DNA from: Lojkania enalia
Lineage: Eukaryota > Ascomycota > Dothideomycetes > Pleosporales
Direction: 5' to 3'
NCBI GenBank assembly: GCA_010094045.1
Contig: ML986659.1
Span: forward strand, 29,648 to 93,647
DNA length: 64,000 bases
Under the pieces are notes generated by a model. The model did no database searches, was not told where the DNA came from, and saw only the letters and a program-made list of their open reading frames with translations. Within the stretch, counting starts at the first letter, position 1. Each line of letters starts with the position of its first letter. The translations under genes and the position numbers were made by a program. Of this stretch, positions 51,015-61,717 are shown piece by piece.

Positions 51015-51712
51015 AATTCCAAGCCACCTTCAGTATCTTTTGCTTCATTGTCTATGGCGAACTTGTGCTAGAAATTAGTGTTCTCAGAAACACTTTGCAA
51101 GGATCACTTAAAAGCAAGAGACGCACCTGGTGAGCTTCTATTAGTAATATTATATAGGCACACCAGTATGTATTCTTTGATAAGCGGAAAATAATGTCCT
51201 ATTGATTGGTTTTGGGACATTAAAATTCCACATTAGGCCATTCAAGCGTACTACTTAGAATGGTTTTTACGATGAAGACTTTTCCCTTAAACGATTGTTT
51301 TATCAGTTGTTTCCGGGCAGTAGGCTTAATAGCTGGTGAGATGACGGCTGTCAGCCATGTCTAGGGTCGCCCAAATTCAATAGCGAAACTAATACCCCGA
51401 TTTTATTGCCTAGGCCTACCATTTCTTATCTGAAAATTTGTTCAGTGCGTTGATAACCGAAATAGTTCCTATAAGCTCAGGTCACATGCCTGGTCAGCTG
51501 TGCAACCCTTGACTAAGTAGTCTTATATACTATATATTCTCTAGCCATACCTTGACCGAGAGGTCAAGGGACCTCATCAATACATCCATCTATACCACCC
51601 TATACAGTCTCCATCCCCCTCCTGCTTACAGTTCCCTATTTGAGAACCGCGGTTCTTTATAAGATATTCGCAGAAGAGCGTAGCACTCTAGTAGCAAGCA
51701 TTGATTGATCCG

Positions 51713-53020
51713 TTACTTTTTATAACGGAAGCTCGTGTGTACCTTCAACTTCCCGTACCCGTCCTCCTCAGCTTTACTAAGCCTATGATACGCGGGTAAC
51801 TCGTATGCTTCCCTTCTATTGCCCACTCCAACCCACCGCTGAGCATTACTATGCAATTTTTCACGCGCTCCGATATTTTTACTGTGGTTTTCCGTTCCAC
51901 GGCGAACATGTTCCGCGAATTTTTTCTGCTTTCGCCAACGCAGCAATACGAGGCCGCCAGCTACGGCTAGTACGATCGTACCAATAAACATGCCCGCACC
52001 TATCCCTACTTCCGCGCTAGTTGATAATCTAGAAAAGCTAGACGCTGCTATTGCAGTTTGTGTGGATTATTCGGAATGATGTTATCAATAGTATAGTCGA
52101 GTTGGAGGAAGCTGATGGATTGGAATGTTTCCCATCACATTAGTACTCGTTTTTGATGGCATTGGTCACTTCCAGGTTGTCAAACATGTCATAGTTGAAC
52201 TCTTTATTGGATGCTCGATCTTGAATGAGCCATTTGCGGATTGCAGAGCCGGCATTGAGACACTGAAAACAAGTAAGCGGAATGATGAGGCCGCCGCGAC
52301 GGAAGTGATACACTTATTGTTTCTTGAAATATTTAATCTCTTGAAGATGATGCCGAGTTGATCAAAGGCAATAGTTTCTAAAACTGTGTTGTTGTGGACT
52401 TGTAGATTTCTCCGCTGTAGAAGTCCTGGGAGTTATGCGTTGGTTTGGCCGAAATTACGCTCTAGGGCGAGGTTGCCCTTTATTCACATTCAGGTTTGGA
52501 ATCTCTAAATTTTAGATCCCACGCCAAAATATACAGAGGGTGTTGTTAATCGTACTGATCAGAGGCGCATTGACTACATTAACATTTCGAACAGCGATTC
52601 TACTAGACTAACAGAGGTTCGGTACGTCGATCGTGACATCGGGATCACTTGAACGGGTATCCAAGGATCTGGTGACACCATCCAGGCCAATAGAGACACG
52701 ACTCGTGTAAAATTTTTTCGCAATGGTAATTTCGTCCGCAGCAGTGATATTCAATTGCTAGAGGAGGGTGTTCCGAGTTGGACCGAGGAAGCGCTAATAC
52801 TAAGATTAAATCCAATTTCCCGAAGATTAGGCAAAGCCTCACAGACTATCCTTCTGACGCTGCTCAACTGTGGAAAGTCAAGGGTACTAAGCAGCGCTGC
52901 GCAGCCCAATCTGAAGTCTCCTCCAAATGCCCATAGTCGATCGCTGAGCAGTCCAAATACTTCCGATACGTTTGGAGCGACAAGATCGCCCGAAATATTT
53001 TCGATACTCGAATTTGTCAT
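51713..53020 (-). pseudogene. Decayed surface-protein gene: receptor-L-domain (Ecm33-like) with a C-terminal membrane anchor
   Basis: Minus-strand pieces in different frames look like one gene. From the 5' side: 53020-52751 (FRLGCAALLSTLDFPQLSSV, resembling the repeats of receptor-L-domain/Ecm33-type cell-surface proteins); a shifted-frame continuation near 52750-52620 (LNITAADEITIAKKF); further fragments near 52280-52140; and 52010-51713, encoding a Ser-rich stalk, one transmembrane helix (GMFIGTIVLAVAGGLVLLRW), a basic stop-transfer and a cytoplasmic tail ending KAEEDGYGKL. Stops and frame changes break it. The L-domain assignment is by pattern only. The membrane-anchored C-terminus is clear. 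An unrecognised multi-intron gene is a less likely alternative. Confidence 0.5.
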
Positions 53021-53271
53021 TTGTGAACAGTTTACCAGCAGTTACGAGGTTTTCCCAAAATACTGCACACAGGGCGTTGGAAAGCTATATTTAAATCGTG
53101 AGATGTTCTGCCGTCCGGAAACACGGTGCGTTGTATCACAAAGTAGTAAAGAGAGCATACTATACGCGATGACGGAGGCACCTAGTAAATTCATAGTCTA
53201 GCTTACCATATATTTACCTATATAATCAGAGCGACTATAGACAGCAGTTCCTAATTACAGTATTCCATGTC

Positions 53272-53414
53272 GCGTATCAGGGAGCATCAATTGCTGAGGC
53301 AAATATTGATGTATTGAAGGAGGGTAAGTGGCCTGCTTCGGCAGAAGCTGGCGATGGCGAGACTATATAGGCCTGAAAACAGACCAACTATAATAGGATA
53401 GTAGAAACATGTGA
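53272..53414 (+). repeat. Dispersed 143-bp repeat, copy 1
   Basis: Shares about 143 bp with 57541-57684 in the same orientation (CAATTGCTGAGGCAAATATT ... GATAGTAGAAACATGTGA) at high identity. The flanks are unrelated. It contains a TATATAGGCCTG stretch. It may be a solo LTR fragment or a non-autonomous element. No target duplication was found. Confidence 0.75.
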
Positions 53415-53520
53415 AATTCCATTCGGTTGGGACTGAGGCTTCATCCTGGATGATTTAGTGCGTGCGGTGCTGTGATTGATTAGGGCGGCGGTTCACAGAA
53501 TCACATCCACTATTATTTAT

Positions 53521-53747
53521 TGTGGTGAGAGGCGAATCATGTCTTAGGGAGGGAGATGAGGAACTGAACTAATTGATTGAAGATGGCCAGCAGGCCATAT
53601 TTATGTACATAAGAACTGGTATATCAGCTGATATCCAGCGTGATTTGATATCGTGCGACGGTATCCGATACAACCTGCAACCGGATAACTTGCTCCCGTA
53701 CAGTAGTAGGAAATCGTACTCAGTAGACTCGCCAAATCCCTATCACA
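53521..53747 (-). repeat. Solo LTR related to Cop-B, minus strand
   Basis: 227-bp solo LTR. The reverse complement begins TGTGATAGGGATTTGGCGAG and ends CACCACA. It has a perfect target duplication TTTAT (53516-53520, 53748-53752). Closely similar to 50791-51014 and to the 3' half of the Cop-B LTR. TG and CA termini are intact and no RIP pattern is visible. Confidence 0.9.
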
Positions 53748-53752
53748 TTTAT

Positions 53753-54677
53753 TACTAGCAACATCCTTTTCCCCGGTGTCAATAATAGGATCGTAAATCG
53801 CGGCACCGGTAAAAGTTCTACTTGCGATATTTTGCTCTTTCATCTACAACACCAAAGTAAATGCAGCATACCCAAGAATTGCGGAACGCTCCCCTGCAGA
53901 CAGTAGTTGATCCCAACCATCCAAGTCTCGGTTCCTTTGTTCCTCCAATCACCATGTGCGAGGGATGATAATGCTCTGAATCCTCTGCAATTTCTGCTTG
54001 ACAACACAGATAACAAAGTCAGGCAGTTGACGAATTTCCTGTTTAGGGTTCATTTACACTCCTGAATAGGGTTGAATACATGAAGACATGGCCAGCACTC
54101 CTAATAGCTGTTAGCACGGAAGAATATCTTTCGAGCTCGGATAACGTGCTAGAACTCACCAGTATTGTACGGGAGACGAGAATGGCCTACCGAAAGAAAC
54201 CGCCGCTCAGCCGTAATCGGTCTATGGTTCAAGGTCGGCTCTCTATGACGATCAATGAAACGAGAGGCAGTATAGTGGCTATTGTAAGCGAGACATCGGT
54301 CCAGGATTGGAAATCAATCGTTATCGTAATAGTAGCCGTTAAGTTTGAGTGTCCCAGCATTGGAACGGCACTTGCAAGTTTGGCCGCATTTTATTCGCTC
54401 ATATCCTAACAAATCTACGGCTGCCCGTTGGATAAACATGCTTACAGAATAGATGTGTGCGAAATTCGTCACATTGTATCGCACTGTACGGGACATACTG
54501 CTTCTATTTTTCGATGCAGCTAGATTAGCCCCCTGTAGAATTCATTCTAGTGTTCCCCTAGACGATGACGCCGACGGGCGAGCGCACGGTTCCTTTTACG
54601 TGTCCATACCTTTATAATACCTTTACTCGAAGGGGGCGCGATTACCATCGCAGCGTGTCATACTCAGAAGTAGCATC
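53753..54677. other. Intergenic stretch, nothing recognised
   Basis: Ordinary composition. A 109-codon open frame at 54080-54409 has no recognisable domain and an unlikely amino-acid composition. No RNA gene or repeat is seen. Confidence 0.4.
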
Positions 54678-54870
54678 TAACGTATTTCACAAGCGAGTCG
54701 CCCGCTGCAGCGAGCCTAGACATAACGCTAGAACTTGCACAGTAGCAGATAAATAGTATATCTATCCCCTATCAAAGTACTATAATAATAACTGCTGAGG
54801 TTGTCACGATATATGCCTCTAAATATAGAGATGGCTGATGAGGTGAACGACTCGCTTGTGAAATACGTTA
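54678..54870. mobile_element. MITE derived from Pog-A, 193 bp
   Basis: TAACGTATTTCACAAGCGAG at the left end and its inverse at the right (CTCGCTTGTGAAATACGTTA) give terminal inverted repeats of about 24 bp bounded by TA. The interior, reverse complemented, matches the first 160 bp of Pog-A and then jumps to the opposite terminus. It is therefore an extreme internal deletion of that transposon. It lacks RIP changes: where it reads TTCACAAGCG, the Pog-A copy at 10530 reads TTTATAAACG. Confidence 0.9.
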
Positions 54871-57540
54871 CCTCAAGCAGTCAATGAAGATATTATCACG
54901 AGCGGCCTTGGCCATATAGGCAATATTACGCAGTTCTGCTGCATTTAGTGTAGGTGTAATGAGACCAGTGATACCATATTAGGATACTATCATGTCCCAG
55001 GCAACCGTTCTGCGTTGCTTAGTCTCTATCCTTGGGAGCAGTTGCTGATGTTGGAATCTGACGTGATCACTCTATCGTCGAGTTAGCGGGGATCCAATTT
55101 CGATCACAAATAAAGAAAAGATTATTAGATACGTCTAGACAGTCGGCATAGGCAGGGAGAAAGATGATGCAGCCGCGACGCCGCCAGTTGTGGTAAGGAT
55201 GTTGCTGGGAGCAAAATTGGTGTGCCAGCTTGTGCGTAATAGCCTGCCAGTAAAAGCAGTTATTATCGGTCCATTGTAGGAATCTACTTATGATATATTT
55301 CTTTTTATGCTACGTGATAGACTCTGGAAATGTAATGATCTCGAGGACTCTGTCTGCCCCCCGCGGAGCTCAGGTGGCAATCTTTGTCTTTGTTTAGACA
55401 ATGATTATTCGGATTTGCGTCGTGCACAATGTACAGATATTCAACTGAGCTACTAAGTATAGTACTATTGCACTCAAGCAAGCTATCAACAAGAACTATT
55501 GCCCCACTCATTATGTGTCTTCCCATCCAATTAACTTATTGAAGCCCCCACCCCCAAGACCCCCGAGGAATGCCCCGAGCGAATCGGAGGATCGATAACA
55601 TCATTAGCACTGATTTCTTCGTGTGCTGGCCTAGCAAGAGCCTGGCCCTCTAGCATGGTTCAGAGCGGAAGAGCTAAGGCATCATTCGTGCTCGTTTCTC
55701 CTTGTGCCCGCCCACTAGAACCCTCGCCCCCAATAGCATCATGATTGCCTATAGTATGGATTGACTTCTCATGCATTAGCAATCTAAATGTGGGCAGATG
55801 TTCCCCGTGTTGCAAGGGCTTTTACATTCCAGTTTGGTTCAGAAAATCTTGGTATAACATAGGTAATCTTACGTTTAGCGACGCTTCGTTTTGCTCTGTA
55901 ATGATACGGCCATCTGTGAGTTTAATCGCGAGCTCATGTCGGAAAGCCTACTAAATAAACTTCCTACCGGAATCTTGAAGCTCTAGCATAGTCAATTTTC
56001 GCGTCCTTTCATGTCATCTAGCCGCGTGATTTGCAAGTCCGGCCTTTTCACGATTATAGTCGTAGTAGTCGTTTTAGCCGTCGTAGTCGTCCTCATCATT
56101 ACTATCTTCATCTTCGCCCTCATCTCATCTCGTAGTTCTGCCGGTTGGGTATCTACCACCAGTTATTCTTGTTTGGGCAACAGGTATGTGAACAACCTAC
56201 ACAACCCCTTGCCCGACAACCTAGCTAGCCTGTACCTCTCGATCTCAAAAAAACCGTCAACCAGATGTGGCAGACAAATCTGATGCCGAATTATCCATCA
56301 GCTCATCGGTTTCGTATTGCAATCCGGATCCGAGACTATCAAACGATACCATATGAAAGCAGCAACTATTCGAATATTACCAGGGCCGATGTCCTCTACT
56401 ACCGAGGTAAAAGATTCCCACAACCTAATCATGCTCTTATCATCCATAGCCGTCAAATCCCTCGGCTTCTGCTCCACACCTGTCTCGGTTCTGAACTAGA
56501 TACCGTCACGTTGAAATTTGCCGCGCGCAGATGCACTCATTACCTTCATCGATCAACATCCCTGCCTGCTAGTATTTAATATGCAGAATGCCATAGGGTT
56601 CAAAGAAGTAGTACGCCTCGCGGAGGCGGCACAGAACTTATCGTTTGACCTGATAAGGACTGAATAAGATCGTGGGACCGGCCACGGTGTCAAATGCTCT
56701 CTGAAGCTTGGCTATCTGATCGGAGGAGCCTTTGCAGCACATTTTTCAGTGACTAGCAAGCTATTCGGGGAATGGTGTTGGTGCTTGTGAGCGCGCCGCT
56801 TAGGGACGTAAGGTTTGATAACTTCGTAGGACCACCTAGATAATAGATTTAGATATCGCAGCGCAGGTCATGCAATGTTTGGACACAGAAGGGCCGCTGG
56901 TGGCTTAGGTCGTAAAGTTGATACTCTGCAAGGTCTTTTATTTAGACAGGGCTGCATGTGCATCTCCGGAGTCTGCTCGAGGCACTCCGCCCTTCCCGTC
57001 ATACGGCAAACATACTAATCATCTATCTTATTGAAAGGCCTAGTGACATGTTGAAGTAACGACAGATAGACATCAGTCATTTGATATCCGCAATAGCGTT
57101 GTCTTATGCACTGACAGTGTGCTTATCTCGGGCCACCATTTTTAAAGCCTCGTGCTTGAATTTTCACTCCTTTGCCCAAGCTCCACCTCGAGCTTAGCCC
57201 CCGTGGCAGATAACCATGCTTAGAGATCCACGACTCTGTGTGCAGAAGCAGTGGGCGCAATCCTTTAGCCGTCCAAAGTTACTCCCAGAGCATGCAATTC
57301 AGAAAACAAACTTTTCTCGGGAGCTTAAACGTCGTCCTTAAATCACTTTGGCTTCGCATCTCTTTCCTTTCGCTCCTACCTTTTGTTAGCTTATCGATTA
57401 CTACATAACTTCCACATTACTCACCGAAGTAGACTGATTTATCGGAGATTGCTTACCCATGCACTAGAATGAGGTCCTTGCGCATGTTGATGTTTCAAAT
57501 CGACCCCGTGCCTTCCCAAAACGACAAGCGCCTTTTGTGG
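54871..57540. other. Gene desert with minor repeats
   Basis: No supportable gene in 2.7 kb. It contains an imperfect 82-bp-period duplication (55600-55656 and 55681-55739) and a low-complexity GTAGTCGT/GTCGTC run (56054-56120). The reverse strand of that run encodes an acidic tract (DEGEDEDSNDEDDYDG) ending in a stop, possibly a relic of a gene. Confidence 0.4.
55600..55739. repeat. Imperfect tandem duplication, period about 82 bp
   Basis: The segment starting ATCATTAGCACTGATTTCTT (55600-55656) recurs, diverged, as ATCATTCGTGCTCGTTTCTC (55681-55739). Both end in a TAGCAT motif. Similarity is moderate. Confidence 0.45.
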
Positions 57541-57684
57541 CGTATCAGGCAACGTCAATTGCTGAGGCAAATATTGATATATTGAAGGAGGGTAAGTGGC
57601 CTGCCCAGCTAGAGACTAGCAATGGCGAGACTATATAGGCCTGAAAAAACAGACCATCTATAATAGGATAGTAGAAACATGTGA
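57541..57684 (+). repeat. Dispersed 143-bp repeat, copy 2
   Basis: Second copy of the repeat at 53272-53414, same orientation, with a few substitutions and a two-base A insertion. Confidence 0.75.
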
Positions 57685-59546
57685 CACATTTGAAGGCATG
57701 GTGAGGGAGACATGGCACGCATTATTCACCTATGCCTACTAAACGAATAGACGATATGAGATTATTATTGAAGCACTTAGGAGAACACGCAGATAAGTAG
57801 CCGGCGCAGTGCTCCATGGGGAATGCGGAAGTCATCAAGCTCTTCGTAAATATAGCCTTCAGTAACCTTATAATATATACCTACTTCATCGCCTCCAGCC
57901 CACCCCTACCTCGTTGCTTACTATTGTATATCACTGCCTTTAAACTCCAAATATCGTATTATTCACTATAACGCATGCTTGGTCCTGTGCCCCCGGCAAC
58001 ACACTAGACAACTCTATCCTATTGCTCCTCCCCCAGCTGCTCCTTATACCTTTCATCAAAGCTCGACCGGCGCCGATATACAGGGTATTGAACAAAATAC
58101 GGGCACCATTCCATCAACTGAGCGCCTCTTTACCCGCTATCGGCCTTACAATCATATCCCTAAAGATGAAATTGACTAAAAGTTTCATTTCTCCACAGTG
58201 AAATAGGGACGACACCCAATGATCAAGTTCCGACGCTATGGAGGAAACTTCCGGGAAATGGCTCCATGAATTTATTTCCAAGGATTATGCAATCGGCTAA
58301 CGCCAAGCCATATATTCATCTCCAATGCAATTCACCTATCCCCTGTTCTAGTGCTTCATGATGACTCTGGAGACATCAATATAGCCAGTACGAGACCTTG
58401 TTACCCAAAGGACCAAATACGAATATACACGACAACTCAATTCACCTTCGGGGTAGTTGTAATTCCTCACGTCAGTACTATATGCATCACATTCCATTTT
58501 TTGCCCTTATCGTCTGTTTCTGGTGCCTCGTGTCTGACCTGAGACGCCATGGAAAAACTACAGGGACTTATTTGCAATCAGAAAAACGAACAGACGGGGT
58601 CACGAATCACGAGAGTATACCTTGCCCATGGTCTGTTTCGAAAATTCATCCGAAAGGCCTGCTCCTAAAGCTTTTTTGTGCCTGCTTTTGTAAGGTTATA
58701 TGCATCGCACGATCCCTATCAAGGATTAGCCCTGATATTATGTGGTACTTAGGACAGACAGTATAAATAGCCTTGATCCTTTATAGATATGAATCAACCC
58801 AGTTCTCCTCCTCATCTACCCTAATACTTTACACTTTTAACCGGGAGACAGAAGATCATGAAAGATGCCACTATTGAATGACCAGCAGAATCGGTCAGAC
58901 GGAGCGATTAGATAATTTTGCGGCGGCCACCGCGAGGAATCGTCTCGTAAACGAATTTGGCGACGCGTCCGTCATTCTTCCATATCGGACTCAGCAAGTT
59001 GTATTGCTGCAAACGGAAGTTGACTGTGATCGCCGCTTAGATACCTCCGGGACATTGTTAAGGAGTCACAGCTAAGGTGATGTGAAGAAGGCTTCGAAAG
59101 ACGGACTAGTGATCACTTGTTCTACAAGTACCATCCGTGTAGTGAAAGCGAGCCAATAAAGCCCTTGGAGCATTTATCTATTTAGATGGTACTCCGAGCG
59201 ACTGGGAACTCGAGATTCCAACAATATGAACCTTCCAGCAAACGTATTGTAAAATATTGCGATACCATGAAGAAGACATTTTTGCTACTATTAATTCTAA
59301 CCTTCACCGCTAGATTCCGCAAACAGTTTGAGTGCCACCCCAACGCCTTCATTGGTAATTGTTTATGCATGAGTCTCCGCCAATCACTCGCTTCACTCCT
59401 CCAAAGAACGCCATTTGCAATCACGAAGGGGAATAATCCATCCAAGCCTTCCCGTCCTCACCGCCTCGTCTAGCCTCAAATAATTTCTCCAGAGATCAAG
59501 GACCACTAACAGCATCCCACAATCAGCCTCGCATCAGTCAACAATC
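57685..59546. other. Intergenic stretch, nothing recognised
   Basis: 1.9 kb of ordinary composition. The longest frame (58398-58766 plus, 122 codons) is Cys/His-rich without domain similarity and I do not accept it as a gene. It includes the upstream region of the gene at 59547. Confidence 0.4.
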
Positions 59547-60311
59547 ATGCCGCCGCAATCCCACACGCTCGCCTCCCTCACCGCCAACGGCTCCCTCGTA
59601 AGGCTCCTCTCGAGCCCGGAAATCATGCCCCAACCTGCCAGATTCTCCATCCAGCTCAACCATCCTGCCCTCTTAATCGGAGACATTCCATGTTCGTACG
59701 GTAGCGAGGAAGTATGGGCCCTGTTTAGGTCGTCCTCCGAGATCCGCGCCCTCGCATTTTCGTCTACTACGCTTACGCTCGTTTCGAACCCGACAATTAT
59801 CGAGGACGTCTGGTGGGGTAGTATCGAGCTATATGAACCGTATATGTGGGTTGTTGATTGGACGGTTCCGTCGAGCGGATCCGGGTTGGAGCGGTTCGTT
59901 GCGTTCATCCAGTACGTTTTCCTCGCGAATTTGCAGATCGAAGAGATTCGGGACCATGGGGGGAACTTCGAAGGGGCGTTGGAGGAGGCATGTGAGAGTA
60001 TTAAAGAAGGGGTTAAGAAATTGTTCGGTGGTGACGAGGAGCGATATGTGATGGACGGTGATGTGGAGTTGCGCTGTGAGTATCTCCGTTGCACTAAGGT
60101 TGTCTACGTGCTAATTCATTTAGGGACAACCGAACGACTCGAGGGCAAAGATATAAAGTATGAATCTAGTGACGAGAGCATTTTGGAGTGGCTTAGTAGT
60201 ATTGAGCTGAATGATGGTGATGAGGATATGGAAAATACAATGAGTGAGGGGGAGGGGCGTGAAGGAGGTAGAATTCTACTGCCTTTGTACCATGATATAG
60301 CTTCCAGATAG
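59547..60311 (+). CDS. Hypothetical protein, 254 aa
   Basis: Uninterrupted frame from ATG 59547 (CAATCATGCC context) to TAG at 60309-60311. The protein starts with a Ser/Pro-rich stretch and has a central hydrophobic/aromatic part (WWGSIELYEPYMWVVDWT, about residues 89-106) and a charged helical segment (about 133-160). The tail is very acidic (about 218-245). There is no signal peptide. The composition is protein-like, and the overlapping minus-strand frame 59534-60094 is less plausible. No family recognised. It converges on the DUF3237-like gene, with ends 180 bp apart. Confidence 0.65.
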   Translation: MPPQSHTLASLTANGSLVRLLSSPEIMPQPARFSIQLNHPALLIGDIPCSYGSEEVWALFRSSSEIRALAFSSTTLTLVSNPTIIEDVWWGSIELYEPYMWVVDWTVPSSGSGLERFVAFIQYVFLANLQIEEIRDHGGNFEGALEEACESIKEGVKKLFGGDEERYVMDGDVELRCEYLRCTKVVYVLIHLGTTERLEGKDIKYESSDESILEWLSSIELNDGDEDMENTMSEGEGREGGRILLPLYHDIASR

Positions 60312-60490
60312 CTTTTTTTTTTATGATTATGTGGGATACTTTCAACCTATCATTCATGGAATCAATTCCATTCATGCCAACTATAAACGTCAAAGCTTTG
60401 CTACATCCCTACGAACCAATCAGCCCACAAACCCACATATTTTTTTTCATACCCAAGCTCTCGAGTATTGCCAAAAAGACATAGACTTAC

Positions 60491-61072
60491 TCACTTCTTA
60501 TACACTACCCTCGAAACTTTATACTCAACAATGACCCCCTTCTTCCCTTCCTCCTTTACAAAATGCCCAGCCCCGACATAGGTCCCGTTCTCCAAGCCCT
60601 TATACTCCACCTTCCCCGTCTCAAAGCTAAACGTAACAAATGAATCGCCATACTCTGTTGTCTTCGCATCGTCACCGCCACCGAGTATAGCTTTCACGCC
60701 GGGCGTCAGGCCAACTGTTCCCTTGTAGTACATGGCGAAGAGTGTGCCATCTTTGTTTCGGACCTGGGATCGGACGTCAAGACGCATGTGCAAGCCGTCG
60801 ACATCGTTGTGGATATAATCGTATCCTGTACCATGTCTATTCATATTCATCAGCCCCAGCGTCTCTACGCTCAACCATGCTTTCCACGCCCTAGTGCCAC
60901 GTGAATTGGCCGAGCTCCCATTGCGATCACGATCGGGCAATAATTGCCGGCGGCGTGCCCTTCTCCATTCGGCTGACGGCCCTGGGTACGGTCATCAAGT
61001 TGTGGAGACTCACAGCTCAGCATCCAGCACTGGCTCAAAACCCGGCTCGCTCTTCACCGTCCCCGAGACCAT
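60491..61072 (-). CDS. DUF3237-like protein (3' exon clear, 5' exons uncertain)
   Basis: The minus-strand exon from about 60824 to 60491 encodes a typical DUF3237 C-terminal half: DG-HMRLDVRS, NKDGTLFAMYYKG, then FSFETGKVEYKGLENGTYVGAG and a final VIVEYKVSRVVY strand. A splice acceptor (GTACAG) lies at its 5' end near 60826. Upstream, ATG 61072 opens MVSGTVKSEPGFEPVLDAEL, which resembles the usual DUF3237 start, followed by a GTGAGT donor at 61013. The middle exon(s) cannot be fixed from sequence alone: stops and frame changes occur between 60980 and 60830, so the gene may be spliced several times or damaged. DUF3237 proteins are small beta-barrel proteins of unknown function. Confidence 0.55.
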
Positions 61073-61717
61073 TGGCTATTCCTCATCAACACATATCCAT
61101 ACCGCCATGATAAGAAGGTACGATTCGATAGCCTAGTACATACCACGATAGCTAACGTTGGGCCCGACTGTCCGCCTGCACACGTCAGCAAAAAGAGTGG
61201 TATTGCGGTTGATATGAAGAGAGGCACGAACCGACAGGCAGCGGTGCATCGATGTCGACCTATTCACAATGTTCAGTATTCGAAGATTTATGACGGTCCT
61301 CACTTTGCCGCGGACGCTGTCTAGGGGGAGACTAAGGGGTGACGTACGCGGACCGTGAAGGCGGGCTGCAGGCTCGGGAATCCGGACATAGAGAATCAAT
61401 TGCGTCGAATTGACTGCCGCGATGCTGTGAGTACTTGGCTGTAGACGACGAGGGTCGATTTTCAACTGCAGAACGAGGTTTGGAGCGGGGACTTGATAGA
61501 ATGCGCACAAAAGGAGCCCTTAGAGCTACCCCGCCATGCCCCGCTTCCGCACCGGCGCTCAAACGACGGTTCCGCGCCGCCTTTGCCCCGGCCGCCAACC
61601 TTACAGCTTCTGAGGAACACTCCTAGCTCGAGGCTATGTACGCATGCGAATAAACGTTGAGCATAAAGCACTGTCAATCCCTAATCAACTAGACATGTTG
61701 TTCATCGGGCTACATCC
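61073..61717. other. Intergenic stretch between two minus-strand genes
   Basis: 645 bp, moderately GC-rich. Overlapping short frames on both strands (61133-61510 minus, 61332-61598 minus, 61435-61626 plus) have no domain signal. It probably contains the 3' region of the RRN6-like gene and the promoter of the DUF3237-like gene. Confidence 0.4.

Noticed and set aside
54080..54409. 109-codon plus-strand open frame
   Set aside because: No recognisable domain, unusual composition and no supporting splice or neighbour context.
56011..56283. 90-codon open frame with a Val/Ile-rich membrane-like stretch
   Set aside because: It is one strand of a GTAGTCGT-type low-complexity run; the other strand encodes an acidic tract with a stop. 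No further gene structure.
58398..58766. 122-codon plus-strand open frame
   Set aside because: Cys/His-rich but without zinc-binding spacing or similarity to a known family; overlaps another frame of equal quality.
59534..60094. 186-codon minus-strand open frame
   Set aside because: Lies opposite the more protein-like plus-strand gene 59547-60311 and has a Ser/Asn-rich antisense composition.
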